A stretch of DNA of 64,000 nt from Paenibacillus_AB hodogayensis (GTDB taxonomy: Bacteria > Bacillota > Bacilli > Paenibacillales > NBRC-103111), in the NCBI RefSeq assembly GCF_039536325.1, contig NZ_BAAAYO010000010.1, forward strand, positions 248,001-312,000, given 5' to 3'. The translations under genes were made by a program, and so were the position numbers. Shown piece after piece: positions 25,426 through 34,426 of the stretch; positions within the stretch are counted from its first letter, which is position 1, and every line of letters starts with the position of its first letter. Below the pieces are notes generated by a model. The model made no database searches. It was not told the origin of the DNA and saw only the letters and a list, made by a program, of their open reading frames with translations.

Positions 25426-26250
25426 ATGAGCGAACCGAGTGTCGTACGGCCGCCCAATCCGAAAATGGTCTCCAGAGGGGTTACGGGTCTTATTATCGTC
25501 GTAGTTATTGCCGTGCTGGCCTTTCAGTCGTTTACGATCGTGCAAGCGGGCCATCGCGGAGTGATTTTGCAGTTGGGCGCCGTCCAGCCAAAAGTGCTGG
25601 AGGAGGGACTGCATTTTAAAATGCCGTTTATTCAGACGGTCGTCCCGATCGAGGTGCGGGTCCAGAAAGCGGAATCGAATCAAGTATCCGCGAGCCGCGA
25701 TTTGCAAACCGTGACGACGACGCTGGCCGTCAACTACCATTTGGACGGAACAACCATCAACAATTTGTACAAAACGGTCGGGATGGAATACCGCAACCGG
25801 ATCGTCGATCCCGCGATCGGAGAGTCGTTGAAGGCGATTACCGCCCAATACACCGCCGAGGATTTGATCTCCAAACGGTCGGAGGTCAGCTCCAAGGTGA
25901 AAGAAGTGCTCTCTGCCAAGTTAAGCTTGTACAACATGATTCTCGACGACATCAACATCACCGAATTCAAGTTCTCCGAAGAGTTTGACCGTGCCATCGA
26001 GCAGAAGCAAATCGCCGAGCAGCAAGCGCTCAAATCCAAGCTTGACCTCGAACGGATCAAGATCGAGAAGGAGCAGGAAATTACGCGCGCCCAGGCGCAG
26101 GCTGAAGCGCTTCGCTTGCAGAAGGAAGAAGTGACGCCTCAGCTGATCGAGCTTCGCCAGATCGAAGCCCAACTGAAAGCGATCGAGAAATGGGACGGCA
26201 AGCTGCCTAACGTAACCGGGGGCGCGACACCGTTTATCAACGTGCAATAA
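25426..26250 (+). CDS. Prohibitin / SPFH domain membrane protein
   Basis: A 274-residue protein with one N-terminal membrane helix (about 17-36, GVTGLIIVVVIAVLAFQSF), then an SPFH domain (about 36-200) with VQAGHRGVILQLGAVQPKVLEEGLHF split over the usual strands, then a Lys/Glu-rich coiled coil (about 185-240). SPFH proteins form large ring scaffolds on membranes and can restrain membrane proteases. The start at 25426 gives the best spacing to AAAGGA. It is a monocistronic gene flanked by terminators. Confidence 0.9.
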   Translation: MSEPSVVRPPNPKMVSRGVTGLIIVVVIAVLAFQSFTIVQAGHRGVILQLGAVQPKVLEEGLHFKMPFIQTVVPIEVRVQKAESNQVSASRDLQTVTTTLAVNYHLDGTTINNLYKTVGMEYRNRIVDPAIGESLKAITAQYTAEDLISKRSEVSSKVKEVLSAKLSLYNMILDDINITEFKFSEEFDRAIEQKQIAEQQALKSKLDLERIKIEKEQEITRAQAQAEALRLQKEEVTPQLIELRQIEAQLKAIEKWDGKLPNVTGGATPFINVQ

Positions 26251-26265
26251 TGCTTTGTCTGTTTA

Positions 26266-26312
26266 GAAAAAGCTGCCCGAAGGTCCACGAAGGATCTCCG
26301 GGCAGCTTTTTC
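26266..26312. terminator. Rho-independent terminator
   Basis: GAAAAAGCTGCCCG / CGGGCAGCTTTTTC, a strong symmetric hairpin serving the prohibitin-like gene and the opposite strand. Confidence 0.9.
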
Positions 26313-26332
26313 GATGTCTTCTCCTGAACGGC

Positions 26333-26519
26333 TTACAGGTTCTCGTAAAAATGAATCCGGTTGCCTGCCGGGTCCTGGATGGACACTTCCCGCGTCTTCC
26401 AAGGTGTCGTCTCGATCCCCGGCCGGGCATACTTGAACTGCTTGCCTAGCAGCTTGGCATGGTAGCCGGCCAGGTTGTTCACCTGCACCCGGATCGAAGC
26501 GCCGGGACTGCCGTCGCCT
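26333..26519 (-). pseudogene. Glyoxalase/bleomycin-resistance family remnant (C-terminal fragment)
   Basis: The minus strand reads about 61 residues to a TAA at 26333, ending QDPAGNRIHFYENL and containing NNLAGYHAKLLGKQF. This is the typical tail of a glyoxalase-fold protein with its last metal/substrate strand. No start or N-terminal half exists: the fragment begins directly after the stop of the SGNH hydrolase gene. It is therefore a truncated relic rather than a working gene. The rest was probably lost in a deletion joining it to the hydrolase. Confidence 0.75.
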
Positions 26520-27182
26520 TTAGCGGACCTCGCGCACCGGGAACCGCGCGGCCAGCACTTCGCCGATGCATGACGCGAACAGCTCCTGCCCGGCGGCAGT
26601 CGGATGAACGCCGTCGGCGGCCCCGCTGTTCTCGACTGTGCGCAGCAGGTCGTTCAAGCTCCCCCCTGCGGAGAGATAGCGCCGCCATTCGAGCGCGATG
26701 TCGGCGAGCGGCGTATCCGTCTCCTCCGCCACCTCCCGGATCGTTTCGTTGTATACGTCGATCCATGCCTGGGCACCATCTGGATTGCGATACCATTCGC
26801 GCGGATGACGGCTGTAGTAATACAGCTCGGCGTCTCCCTCTATGATCGGATTGACGGTGCAAAACAAAGGCGCGATTCCCTCGGCGTGCAGCCTCTCGAC
26901 GATTAGCGTCAGATTGGCGCGAAATTGGGGCAGCGGCGTTTTGGCCGTCTCCGGCGCGGTGTTCACATGATCGTTCATGCCGAACGCAACGATGCACAGA
27001 TTCGGCCGCCTCTCCAACACGTCGCTCTCGAACCGGGCCAGCCCTTGTCCGGTCGTGTTGCCGGGAACGCCCGCATTCACGGTCTCCAGCCCGAATCGGG
27101 ACGCCAGCTTGCTTACGTACGTCTCATCCTCCGCCAAATATTGGCCTGCCGTAATGCTGTCTCCGAATGCCGCAAGTTTCAT
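26520..27182 (-). CDS. SGNH/GDSL-family hydrolase
   Basis: A 220-residue esterase-like protein with all four SGNH blocks: FGDSITAG (Ser9), the block II Gly (NAGVPGNTTG), block III FGMNDH, and block V DGVHPTAAG. There is no signal peptide, so it is cytoplasmic. It could deacetylate sugars or act as a lysophospholipase. The start at 27182 uses GGGGGA; a second ATG five codons upstream overlaps that site. It lies downstream of the amino-sugar operon but behind its terminator. Confidence 0.88.
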   Translation of the reverse strand: MKLAAFGDSITAGQYLAEDETYVSKLASRFGLETVNAGVPGNTTGQGLARFESDVLERRPNLCIVAFGMNDHVNTAPETAKTPLPQFRANLTLIVERLHAEGIAPLFCTVNPIIEGDAELYYYSRHPREWYRNPDGAQAWIDVYNETIREVAEETDTPLADIALEWRRYLSAGGSLNDLLRTVENSGAADGVHPTAAGQELFASCIGEVLAARFPVREVR

Positions 27183-27342
27183 TTCGCTTTCCCCCATTGT
27201 TAACCGTTATGTAGAAAAAGGTACAAGCCACAGCTGATCCTGCTATCTGTATTGTAAGGAACCCCAGCCGCTTTCGCCATATCAATTCGATGACCTTCTT
27301 ATGGAGAATGATGACTCGCGTTCCACTGGCGCAACGTCAAGA

Positions 27343-27375
27343 AAGCCCCCGCCTCTTTATTCCGGCCGGGGGCTT
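27343..27375 (-). terminator. Terminator of the nagA-Gfo-nagB operon
   Basis: AAGCCCCCG / CGGGGGCTT stem with a CTTTCTT tail on the minus strand, 30 bp after nagB. Confidence 0.8.
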
Positions 27376-27406
27376 AACAAGCTTATTTTACGGCAATGCG
27401 GTTAAC

Positions 27407-28156
27407 TCAGGCGTTCTGAACGGCGGCCGAATCAAGCAGGGAAGCCGATTCGCGATCCAGATACAGCGACCAGTCCGCATGCGTCTTGAGCATAGTCGAC
27501 GGAACGAGGTTCGTCAGCTCGTTCTCCATCGTCAGCTTGATCGCATTGGCTTTCACTTTATGCGGCACGCAGGAGATGATCGCTTCGGCCTGCATGATTT
27601 GGTATACCGTCATGGAGATGGCTTGCTTGGGCACATCGTCAAGCGTGGCGAACCACCCTTCGCCGACTTGCTGGTTTTTGCAGGCATCGTCCAGGTCGAC
27701 CACGATGTACGCTTCCTTCGTATCGAAGTTGGCGGGCGGATCGTTGAACGCGATATGGCTGTTCTCGCCGATGCCGATCAGAGCGAGATCGATCGGCTCC
27801 TTGCGCAGCTCGGCGGTCAGCGCGGCGATATTCGCCTGCACGTCGCCTTCGCCGTTGACGAAATGAGCGGCTCCGAGCGGAACAATCTCGGTAAAGCGCT
27901 CCTTCAAATATTTGCGGAAGCTGGCAATATGGCTTTCCGGCAAGCCCACGTATTCGTCCAGATGGAACATTTCTACCTTGCTCCAGTCCAGCTCTTCCTT
28001 CACGAACGCTTGAATGAATTGGAACTGCGATGCGCCCGTCGACAGCACGATGCGCGCCTTTCCTTTAGCGCGAATGGCGCCGCGTACGACGTCCCCCGCT
28101 TTTTGTGCCGCAGCCGCTCCCAGCAGCTCCGGTGTTTCCGATATGACAATACTCAT
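27407..28156 (-). CDS. nagB: Glucosamine-6-phosphate deaminase
   Basis: A 249-residue NagB/SugP isomerase-deaminase turning glucosamine 6-phosphate into fructose 6-phosphate and ammonia. The phosphate loop (LSTGASQFQFI), catalytic HLDEYVGLP and the GIGENSHIAFNDPP loop are present; the last differs from the usual GIGxDGHIAFNEP. The start at 28156 follows GGGGAGGA. It is the last gene of the nagA-Gfo-nagB operon, 29 bp after the Gfo gene. The altered loop could mean a related substrate. Confidence 0.9.
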   Translation of the reverse strand: MSIVISETPELLGAAAAQKAGDVVRGAIRAKGKARIVLSTGASQFQFIQAFVKEELDWSKVEMFHLDEYVGLPESHIASFRKYLKERFTEIVPLGAAHFVNGEGDVQANIAALTAELRKEPIDLALIGIGENSHIAFNDPPANFDTKEAYIVVDLDDACKNQQVGEGWFATLDDVPKQAISMTVYQIMQAEAIISCVPHKVKANAIKLTMENELTNLVPSTMLKTHADWSLYLDRESASLLDSAAVQNA

Positions 28157-28185
28157 AAGTCCGTTCCTCCCCGTTTTAGGTCCAA

Positions 28186-29412
28186 TCAATGCGTGACGGT
28201 TTCCTTGAGCAGCTCGTCGATGACGACCCGCTTGCTCTCGGCGATCGAAATATTGGCGGCCGCGCCGATCAAAAGCGACATTGCTCCCGCCCGCGAGCCG
28301 GCCATTTGACCGAGCGGATCGGCTACGTCGCCGACGAAGATCATCCGGCGCAGACGCGCGTCGCCGCCGCCGTGGTCGCCGCCGGCTTTGCGGCTTTGCA
28401 AGGTAAGCAGCTCATTATTATGGTTATAAATGCGAATGTATTCGAAATCGTTGTCCGTCTCGAGCCCGCTATGGCTCGTCTCCGCCTCGATACGCCCCTT
28501 CGTCCCGACGAAGGTGGCTTTCCAGCCTTCGTACGGGCTGTAGGCGTTCAGCGAATACGACAGCTGCGTGCCTTTGCCGTATTTGACGTTAAGCGACATC
28601 GTATCGTAAATGTCGATATCTTCGCCAAAGACGCACTGGTCGCGGTAATACCCGTCGTATTGCTCGGCTTCTTTATAGAACGTCCTTGTAAACTCGTTGG
28701 CCGAAATGTCGAAGTAAAACTCGCAGCTTTTCGTATGGGAGCATGTCGAGCATGTTTTGCCGCGGTTTTCGCGGGTCGGGCCGTAGAACAGCCTGGATCC
28801 GTCCGCATAAACCGTTGCCGGCTCGTCGTCCAGCCACCAGTTGACCATATCGAAGTGATGGGTCGATTTGTGGATGAGCAGGCCGCCGCTGTTCTTCATC
28901 TGGCGGTGCCAGCGGCGGAAATAATCCGCGCCGTGCCGCGTATCGAGCGACCAGTTCAGCGTAACGTGCAAAATATCGCCGATCGTTCCTTCCTTGAGCA
29001 GCTCCTTGACTCGCACCACGTAGGGCATGAAGCGACAGTTGAACGTAACGACGACGCGCTTGCCGGTTCTCTTCTCGGCCTCGATGATCGCCCGGCATTT
29101 CTCTGCATCGGTCGTCATCGGCTTCTCCGAGATAGCGTCGCATCCCGCCTCGAGCGCACGGATAATATATTCGTCATGCAGGCTGTCCGGCGTCGTCACG
29201 ATGACGGCGTCCGGCTTCGTGGCCGCGATCATATTCTCGAAATGATCGAAAACGGGCACGCCTCCCGCTTTTTCGCTCAATATCGTCGCCCTGACCGGAT
29301 TGACGTCGTAAACGCCTACCAGCTCCGCGACCCCTTTGAGCTCGGACGCGAACGGTCTGGCAAACATGCCGAGCGCTCTTCCTCCCGCACCGACGATCAC
29401 ATATTTTTTCAT
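28186..29412 (-). CDS. Gfo/Idh/MocA family oxidoreductase with cysteine cluster
   Basis: A 408-residue Rossmann-fold oxidoreductase (YVIVGAGGRALGMFARPF at the start; EKPMTTD near residue 98). The C-terminal domain holds HKSTHHFDMVNWWLDDEP and an unusual CSTCSHTKSC cluster that could bind metal. It lies between nagA and nagB, which points to an amino-sugar or N-acetylhexosaminide substrate. Relatives in GH109 cleave N-acetylgalactosaminides with bound NAD, so glycosidase-like chemistry is possible. That is inference. Confidence 0.85.
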   Translation of the reverse strand: MKKYVIVGAGGRALGMFARPFASELKGVAELVGVYDVNPVRATILSEKAGGVPVFDHFENMIAATKPDAVIVTTPDSLHDEYIIRALEAGCDAISEKPMTTDAEKCRAIIEAEKRTGKRVVVTFNCRFMPYVVRVKELLKEGTIGDILHVTLNWSLDTRHGADYFRRWHRQMKNSGGLLIHKSTHHFDMVNWWLDDEPATVYADGSRLFYGPTRENRGKTCSTCSHTKSCEFYFDISANEFTRTFYKEAEQYDGYYRDQCVFGEDIDIYDTMSLNVKYGKGTQLSYSLNAYSPYEGWKATFVGTKGRIEAETSHSGLETDNDFEYIRIYNHNNELLTLQSRKAGGDHGGGDARLRRMIFVGDVADPLGQMAGSRAGAMSLLIGAAANISIAESKRVVIDELLKETVTH

Positions 29413-29467
29413 GGTTAGCTCACTCTCTCCCCTGACCTTATTCGGCGGACCGCCCTACGGTCCCGCC

Positions 29468-30667
29468 TCATCCCTCGTATTGCCGCTTGAACGCGGTCTT
29501 GCCCTTTACGATCGTTTCCGCAACCGTCAAGCTTCCGTCCGCATGCGTATGGAACAGCGTCAGATCGGCAGCGGCGCCCGGAACGAGACGCCCCAGATCC
29601 GGACGGCCTAGCACCGTCGCCGGCCTCACCGTCACCGCCTCGACCGCCTCGCGCAGCGTCAAGCCCGCCATACGGACCGCATTCGCCACGCATTCCGGCA
29701 TCGTGACGCCCGAACCCGCCAATATGTTCGGATTGTGCGCCGTGCTGAGACGTCCGTTCGCGTGCACCTCGACCTCGCCCCCGACGAGCGAGCGGTATGT
29801 GCCGGGCGGCATGCCGCCGAGGGCAACGCAGTCGGTCACCAGAACGAAACGGTCCCGCTTCGCCCGGATCATCGACTTCAATACGGCCGGCGCAAGATGG
29901 TGACCGTCCGGTATGAACGATGCCCACAGCCGATCCTCTCCGAGCTGGTGCCATATATAGTTCGGATGGCGGGCAAGCGTCGGATGCGAGCCGTTGCCCA
30001 GATGCGTCGACAACACCGCTCCCGCGGCGACGGCGGCGTCCAGCTCGTGCGGATCGGCGGCCGTATGCCCGATGCAGACGATTATGCCTTCCTCGGCCAG
30101 CCGCTTGACGAAGCCGGCCATTCCTTCGCGCTCTGGCGCGATCGTGATCATCCGGATGCGGTTGCCGCTCGCCTCCTGCAGCCGCTGCCACTCGCCGTAG
30201 TCCGGCTCGCGCACATGCTCCCGCGGGTGAGCACCGCGCGGTCCGTCCTCGCGGGACAAGTACGGCCCCTCGACATGGATGCCTACGATCGAAGCCGTCG
30301 CCGACTCCTGCTCGTCGCATACTTGGCCGATCAGACCGACCGCTTGCTTCATCCGCTCGTAGCTGCCGGTAATGACCGTAGGCAAATACGCGGTTACCCC
30401 GTACCGGTTCATCTGCTCCGTAACCCCAAGCACGTCCCGTACCGTGATCGGATCGGCATTGAAATCAAAGCCTGCGTACCCGTTGACCTGCAGGTCGATC
30501 CACCCGGGGGATATCCATGGCAGTCCGGACTTCACGTCCGGGGCCTCGGCCGCGTCGCCGGATCGGTCGCTATGCGGGCTGATTTCGGTAATGGCGCCCC
30601 CCGCAAAACGAACGTCCACGACTTCGCCGGTATCGAATCTTCGGGCTGTTCGTATATCCGAGTTCAT
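29468..30667 (-). CDS. nagA: N-acetylglucosamine-6-phosphate deacetylase-like amidohydrolase
   Basis: A 399-residue amidohydrolase with the NagA pattern: PGWIDLQVNGYAG, HVEGPYLS (metal Glu), CIGHTAA, PDGHHLAP and LVTDCVALGGMPPG (catalytic Asp). The family THLFNAM stretch is replaced by STHLGNGSHPTLARHPNYIW, so it is a divergent subgroup. GGGAGAGAG precedes the ATG at 30667. It is the first gene of the nagA-Gfo-nagB operon behind a promoter with two LacI-type operators. The likely role is removing acetyl from an N-acetyl-hexosamine phosphate. Confidence 0.87.
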   Translation of the reverse strand: MNSDIRTARRFDTGEVVDVRFAGGAITEISPHSDRSGDAAEAPDVKSGLPWISPGWIDLQVNGYAGFDFNADPITVRDVLGVTEQMNRYGVTAYLPTVITGSYERMKQAVGLIGQVCDEQESATASIVGIHVEGPYLSREDGPRGAHPREHVREPDYGEWQRLQEASGNRIRMITIAPEREGMAGFVKRLAEEGIIVCIGHTAADPHELDAAVAAGAVLSTHLGNGSHPTLARHPNYIWHQLGEDRLWASFIPDGHHLAPAVLKSMIRAKRDRFVLVTDCVALGGMPPGTYRSLVGGEVEVHANGRLSTAHNPNILAGSGVTMPECVANAVRMAGLTLREAVEAVTVRPATVLGRPDLGRLVPGAAADLTLFHTHADGSLTVAETIVKGKTAFKRQYEG

Positions 30668-30696
30668 CTGCTCTCTCCCTAGTCCATGTAAAGGCA

Positions 30697-30710
30697 AGAA
30701 ATCGATTAAC
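30697..30710. promoter_or_regulatory. LacI-type operator, downstream copy
   Basis: AGAAATCGATTAAC matches the 34427 palindrome at 11 of 14 positions, 62 bp from the main operator, a distance suited to looping. Confidence 0.5.
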
Positions 30711-30758
30711 GTTGGGGCAAACCGCCCGGTGAGCGTCTGAAAAAACTGCAGAATGTGT

Positions 30759-30772
30759 AGTAATCGATTTCT
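30759..30772. promoter_or_regulatory. LacI-type operator of the nag operon
   Basis: AGTAATCGATTTCT, 13 of 14 positions identical to the perfect palindrome at 34427, seven bases downstream of the -10 of the nag promoter. Confidence 0.7.
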
Positions 30773-30778
30773 GTACTC

Positions 30779-30807
30779 AGTTTACCATAGGGAAACCGAT
30801 TTGCCAA
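30779..30807 (-). promoter_or_regulatory. Promoter of the nagA operon
   Basis: TTGGCA (30807-30802), 17-bp spacer, TAAACT (30784-30779) on the minus strand, followed by the operator. A perfect GTTCGATCGAAC palindrome lies further upstream (30842-30853). Confidence 0.65.
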
Positions 30808-30906
30808 CGGAAATATTGTCGTATGGAATGCCCATGCCGACGTTCGATCGAACCTGCCGGTCCAGGTCCGCGCGTCCGCCGGCAAGCATGAATAGTCGTC
30901 TTTCGG

Positions 30907-31737
30907 TTATCCCTTCAGGCCGGTGGAAGCAATCCCCTGCACAAACTGCTTTTGCGCAATCAGATAGATGATCACGACCGGGATGGTGACGATGACGGCC
31001 CCCGCCATCAGCAGCGCCGTGCTGACCTCGGTGTCGTTTTTCAGATAAAGCAGTCCGACGGGCAGCGTGTACAGCTTCTTGTCCTGCAAATAAATAAGCG
31101 GTCCGAGCGTATTGTTCCACGCGCCCATAAACGTAAATACCCCGAGCGCGGCCAAAGCCGGCTTGCATAGCGGAATGTAAATTTTCCAGAAGATGCCCAT
31201 CGGATTGTAGCCGTCGACGACGGCCGCTTCATACAGCTCCCTGGGCAGCCCCTTGATGAACTGATGCATTAGAAAAATGCCGAACGCTCCTCCGAGAAAG
31301 CTCGGAATGATAAGCGGATAATACGTGTCGAGCATGCCGAACGTTTTCCATATAAAGTAGCTCGGAATGAGCGTAACCTGAAACGGAATCATCAGCGTCG
31401 CCAGCATGGCGATGTAAAGCGGCTTGCGCAGCTTGAAATCGAACAGCGCCAGCCCGAAAGCGATCATCGAGCACGACAACAGCGAGCCGATCATATCCGC
31501 CACGACAAGAAACAAGCTGTTGAACGTGTACCGCCCGAAATTGACTTTATCCCAGACGATTTTGTAGTTTTCCCAGCTAACCGGATTCGGGATCAACTGC
31601 GGAGGCAGTTGTCCGACCGCTCCGGTCGTCTTGAGCGAGGTGGAGAGCATCCAGATGAACGGAAACAGCATCAGCAGCGCCCCGAAAAACAGCACGAAAT
31701 ACGTCAAGCCCCGGCCGATTACGCGAAAATTAGTCAT
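30907..31737 (-). CDS. Carbohydrate ABC transporter permease (MalG/UgpE type)
   Basis: A 276-residue inner permease with six predicted membrane helices and the EAA loop EAAVVDGYNPMGIFWKIYIP that docks the ATPase. It belongs to the CUT1 group. It overlaps the preceding permease by 8 bp and is the last gene of the importer unit. No ATPase gene is present in the window, as is usual in Firmicutes that share an MsmX-type ATPase. Confidence 0.92.
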   Translation of the reverse strand: MTNFRVIGRGLTYFVLFFGALLMLFPFIWMLSTSLKTTGAVGQLPPQLIPNPVSWENYKIVWDKVNFGRYTFNSLFLVVADMIGSLLSCSMIAFGLALFDFKLRKPLYIAMLATLMIPFQVTLIPSYFIWKTFGMLDTYYPLIIPSFLGGAFGIFLMHQFIKGLPRELYEAAVVDGYNPMGIFWKIYIPLCKPALAALGVFTFMGAWNNTLGPLIYLQDKKLYTLPVGLLYLKNDTEVSTALLMAGAVIVTIPVVIIYLIAQKQFVQGIASTGLKG

Positions 31738-32611
31738 AGTGCACCCACCTTTTCTCGAAATACCGTTGGAAAAGCGTGATGATCAAAATGATCGCGAACA
31801 GCGCCCACGCGGCCGCCGAAGCCGGTCCCATTTTGAACAGCTGGAACGCATCCCGGTAGATGAGCATGTTGGTCACCATGTTGCGCTCCGGCACGTTGCT
31901 CATCTGCGAGCCGAACATGCTGAGGAACACGTCGAACGCCTGAAAGGCAGCAATCGTGGACAAAATCATGACCATGTAAATCATCGGCGAGACGAGCGGG
32001 AACACGATTCTCGTAAAATACATCCAGCCCGACGCTCCGTCGATCTGCGCCGCTTCCTTCATTTCCTTCGAGATGTTCTGCATCCCGGCAAGCAGCAAAA
32101 TCATGGACGAACCGACGCCCTTCCATACGTTGACGAGCGCGATGCTGCCGATGACGACCCACCAGTACTTGCTGTCCAGCCATTTCACCGGACTCATGTG
32201 GAGGGTTTCCAGCACCCAGTTCAGCAAGCCGTACTTCGTATTGTACAGCCACGCCCACAGCACGCCGCCGGCAATCCACGGCGTTACGACCGGAAGGAAG
32301 TAGAACAACCGAAGCAGCGATTGCCCGCGGATCGCCTGATTGAGCAAATGCGCGACGACCAGCGCGAAAATCGTTTGCAGCGGCACGAACACGAGAGCGA
32401 AATAAAACACGTTGCGAATCGAAATCCAGAACACCTGCTGCCCGAATACTTGCCTCCAATTTTCCAAACCGATCCATAAGGGCGGGTTGAACAAATCCCA
32501 CTTCACAAACGAGACATACGCGGAGAAAACGACGGGAAACGCCGTGAATACGAGAATATTGATCGTAAACGGCAACGTAAATATATATCCCCAGTAATTT
32601 TGTTTATGCAC
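31730..32611 (-). CDS. Carbohydrate ABC transporter permease (MalF/UgpA type)
   Basis: A 293-residue partner permease with an N-terminal cytoplasmic start, six membrane helices and the EAA loop EAAQIDGASGWMYFTRIVFP. The start is GTG at 32611, with GGAAAGGTGGTG ahead. The 188-bp gap after the binding-protein gene contains GC-rich hairpins, such as GCAGCGTTGCGCAGC, that may set mRNA levels. It forms a heterodimer with the next permease for amino-sugar uptake, inferred from the neighbouring nag genes. Confidence 0.92.
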   Translation of the reverse strand: MHKQNYWGYIFTLPFTINILVFTAFPVVFSAYVSFVKWDLFNPPLWIGLENWRQVFGQQVFWISIRNVFYFALVFVPLQTIFALVVAHLLNQAIRGQSLLRLFYFLPVVTPWIAGGVLWAWLYNTKYGLLNWVLETLHMSPVKWLDSKYWWVVIGSIALVNVWKGVGSSMILLLAGMQNISKEMKEAAQIDGASGWMYFTRIVFPLVSPMIYMVMILSTIAAFQAFDVFLSMFGSQMSNVPERNMVTNMLIYRDAFQLFKMGPASAAAWALFAIILIITLFQRYFEKRWVHYD

Positions 32612-32799
32612 CCGGACACCACCTTTCCGTCAAAACCCGCCAGCACGGCGGAACCTCCACCACGGCCGGACAACCACCGGGAACGGCGGGAGAGCGGCAC
32701 CGGCGCGCCGCTGCGCGTTTTTTTGCTGCGCAACGCTGCGTGCCGATCGTCCCCGCTCTGCTCCATTCCCGGTAAGAAGCCTGCCATAACGCGATTTAC

Positions 32800-34116
32800 T
32801 TACTTATTATTATCCAGAACCGCTTGCACTTTCTCGTGAATTTGCTTGACTCCTTCTTCCGCGGAAATATTGCCGGTGACGACAATATCATTGATGATCG
32901 GCTGAGCCACGCCGCGCCATTCGTTCCAGCTGGCGTTCTCGTCGAGCGTCACACCGCCTTCGGAGATGCCGTCGGTGAATGCTTTCTTGTTCAGCGGCTT
33001 GGTTGTCGACTTCTCGACTACTTGCAGCGCCGTTTTCTTGACCGGCAGCGATGCTCCGCTTTCGGCTACGAGGTTTTGCGCTTCGTCGCCCAAGTAATAC
33101 TTCAAGAATTCCCATGCGGCATCCTTCACGTCCTGCTTCGCTTTGGACGATATGAGCCAGGAGTTCGTCACCATCGGCACGTACCGTTTGCCGTCGACGG
33201 CTTTCGGAATTTTCACGACGTCCCAGTCGGCGTCCGGGAAGCTTTTGTTCATGGTCACCTGATTGCTGTATTGCAGGAAATACATGCCCGCCTTGCCGGT
33301 AGCGAATGCTTGCACCTCGCCGCCGTTCGCCTTGAGGAAGTCGTTGTTCGTAAAATAGCCCTGCTTGATGCCGTCGGCCAGCTGCTTCAAGCCGGTAATC
33401 GTCTTCGGATCGTTGAACATCGATTTGGTCAGCGTGCTGTCCAGCGCTTGCCCGCCGGCCTGCTTGATCCACGGGAACCAGCCTTGCGTAATGCTGGAGG
33501 AACCGACGAAGCCGAATGTCGAAGGCTTGCCGTCCGCGCCGTTTTTCGTCAGCTTTTTGGACGTTTCGATCAGATCGTTGAACGTCCAATTGTCGTTCGG
33601 AAGCGCCGCGCCGGCATCCGTAAACGCTTTCTTGTTGTAGGCGAGCGCTATCGGGTTAATGCCGTGCGGAACGCCCCATACTTTGCCGTCCGGCGTCTTC
33701 GCCGCGTACAGGCCGGAGATGTAATCGGCGTCCTTCAGGTCCCGCTTGATGTAGGCCGACAAGTCCTCCGCTACGCCGCGCTTGCCGTAGCCGAGAATAA
33801 CGGCGTTTTCCTGCAGCCATACGTCCGGCGTCGTGCTGCCGGCGATCTGGGTGGCGATTTTGGCGACGAAATCTCCCCAAGGAGCGTCCTGCACTTCAAC
33901 TTTGATATTCGGGTGCTTGGCGATAAAGCCGTCGATAATTTCTTTTTTCGTTACATCGTATGCACCCGGCAAACCGATCTTCAGCGTTACGTTTTTGGGC
34001 GCGCCCGTCCCTGCGCCGGTTGTCCCTTCCTTCGTGCCGCCGCTGTCCTTCGAAGAACAGCCTGCGATTGAAAGCGCTAGCATTGTTGTCGTTGCAATGA
34101 CAAACTTTTTGTTCAC
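32800..34116 (-). CDS. Sugar ABC transporter substrate-binding lipoprotein
   Basis: A 438-residue extracellular binding protein (CUT1 family). The signal peptide ends in the lipobox SIAGC (Cys20), followed by a Gly/Thr linker and a two-lobe domain starting KIGLPGAYDVTKKEI. The start is GTG at 34116 with GGAGGGG ahead. It is the first gene of the importer operon behind an operator-bearing promoter and a leader of about 310 bases. The ligand is probably an N-acetylated sugar or chitooligosaccharide, given the nag genes and shared operator. Confidence 0.92.
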   Translation of the reverse strand: MNKKFVIATTTMLALSIAGCSSKDSGGTKEGTTGAGTGAPKNVTLKIGLPGAYDVTKKEIIDGFIAKHPNIKVEVQDAPWGDFVAKIATQIAGSTTPDVWLQENAVILGYGKRGVAEDLSAYIKRDLKDADYISGLYAAKTPDGKVWGVPHGINPIALAYNKKAFTDAGAALPNDNWTFNDLIETSKKLTKNGADGKPSTFGFVGSSSITQGWFPWIKQAGGQALDSTLTKSMFNDPKTITGLKQLADGIKQGYFTNNDFLKANGGEVQAFATGKAGMYFLQYSNQVTMNKSFPDADWDVVKIPKAVDGKRYVPMVTNSWLISSKAKQDVKDAAWEFLKYYLGDEAQNLVAESGASLPVKKTALQVVEKSTTKPLNKKAFTDGISEGGVTLDENASWNEWRGVAQPIINDIVVTGNISAEEGVKQIHEKVQAVLDNNK

Positions 34117-34426
34117 CGTAACCCCTCCAACTGAAATGTTCGTTTTTTAGAAAAACGTCTTCCGACGCATTTCATCGATCGGCGCCCGCCAGATCATACT
34201 CCCGGGCGGCTTAAGCAGGACAATCGCTAACAAAAAAGACGGCAATTCTGGCGACTTAAAGCTCATGTCTCGCATTCCGGAACCAACGATGGTAAACTTA
34301 AGATTGCCTTGTACTTGCAAAGCAACCGACTTCATAACGCGATTTATACGAAAAATGTTCACAAATTCCATGAAATCTACTAATTCCAGCCGGAATTCAT
34401 GCATTTTCGTAAAGTATCCGCTTTCT
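34117..34426. other. Leader of the importer operon
   Basis: About 310 bp between operator and binding-protein gene. A frame of 85 codons on the minus strand lacks a ribosome site and any recognisable product. No riboswitch motif was recognised. Confidence 0.4.

Noticed and set aside
28189..29418. 409-codon open frame on the plus strand
   Set aside because: Exact antisense of the Gfo/Idh/MocA gene, with no recognisable protein features.
34147..34404. 85-codon frame in the importer leader
   Set aside because: No ribosome site and no recognisable product; more likely 5' untranslated sequence.
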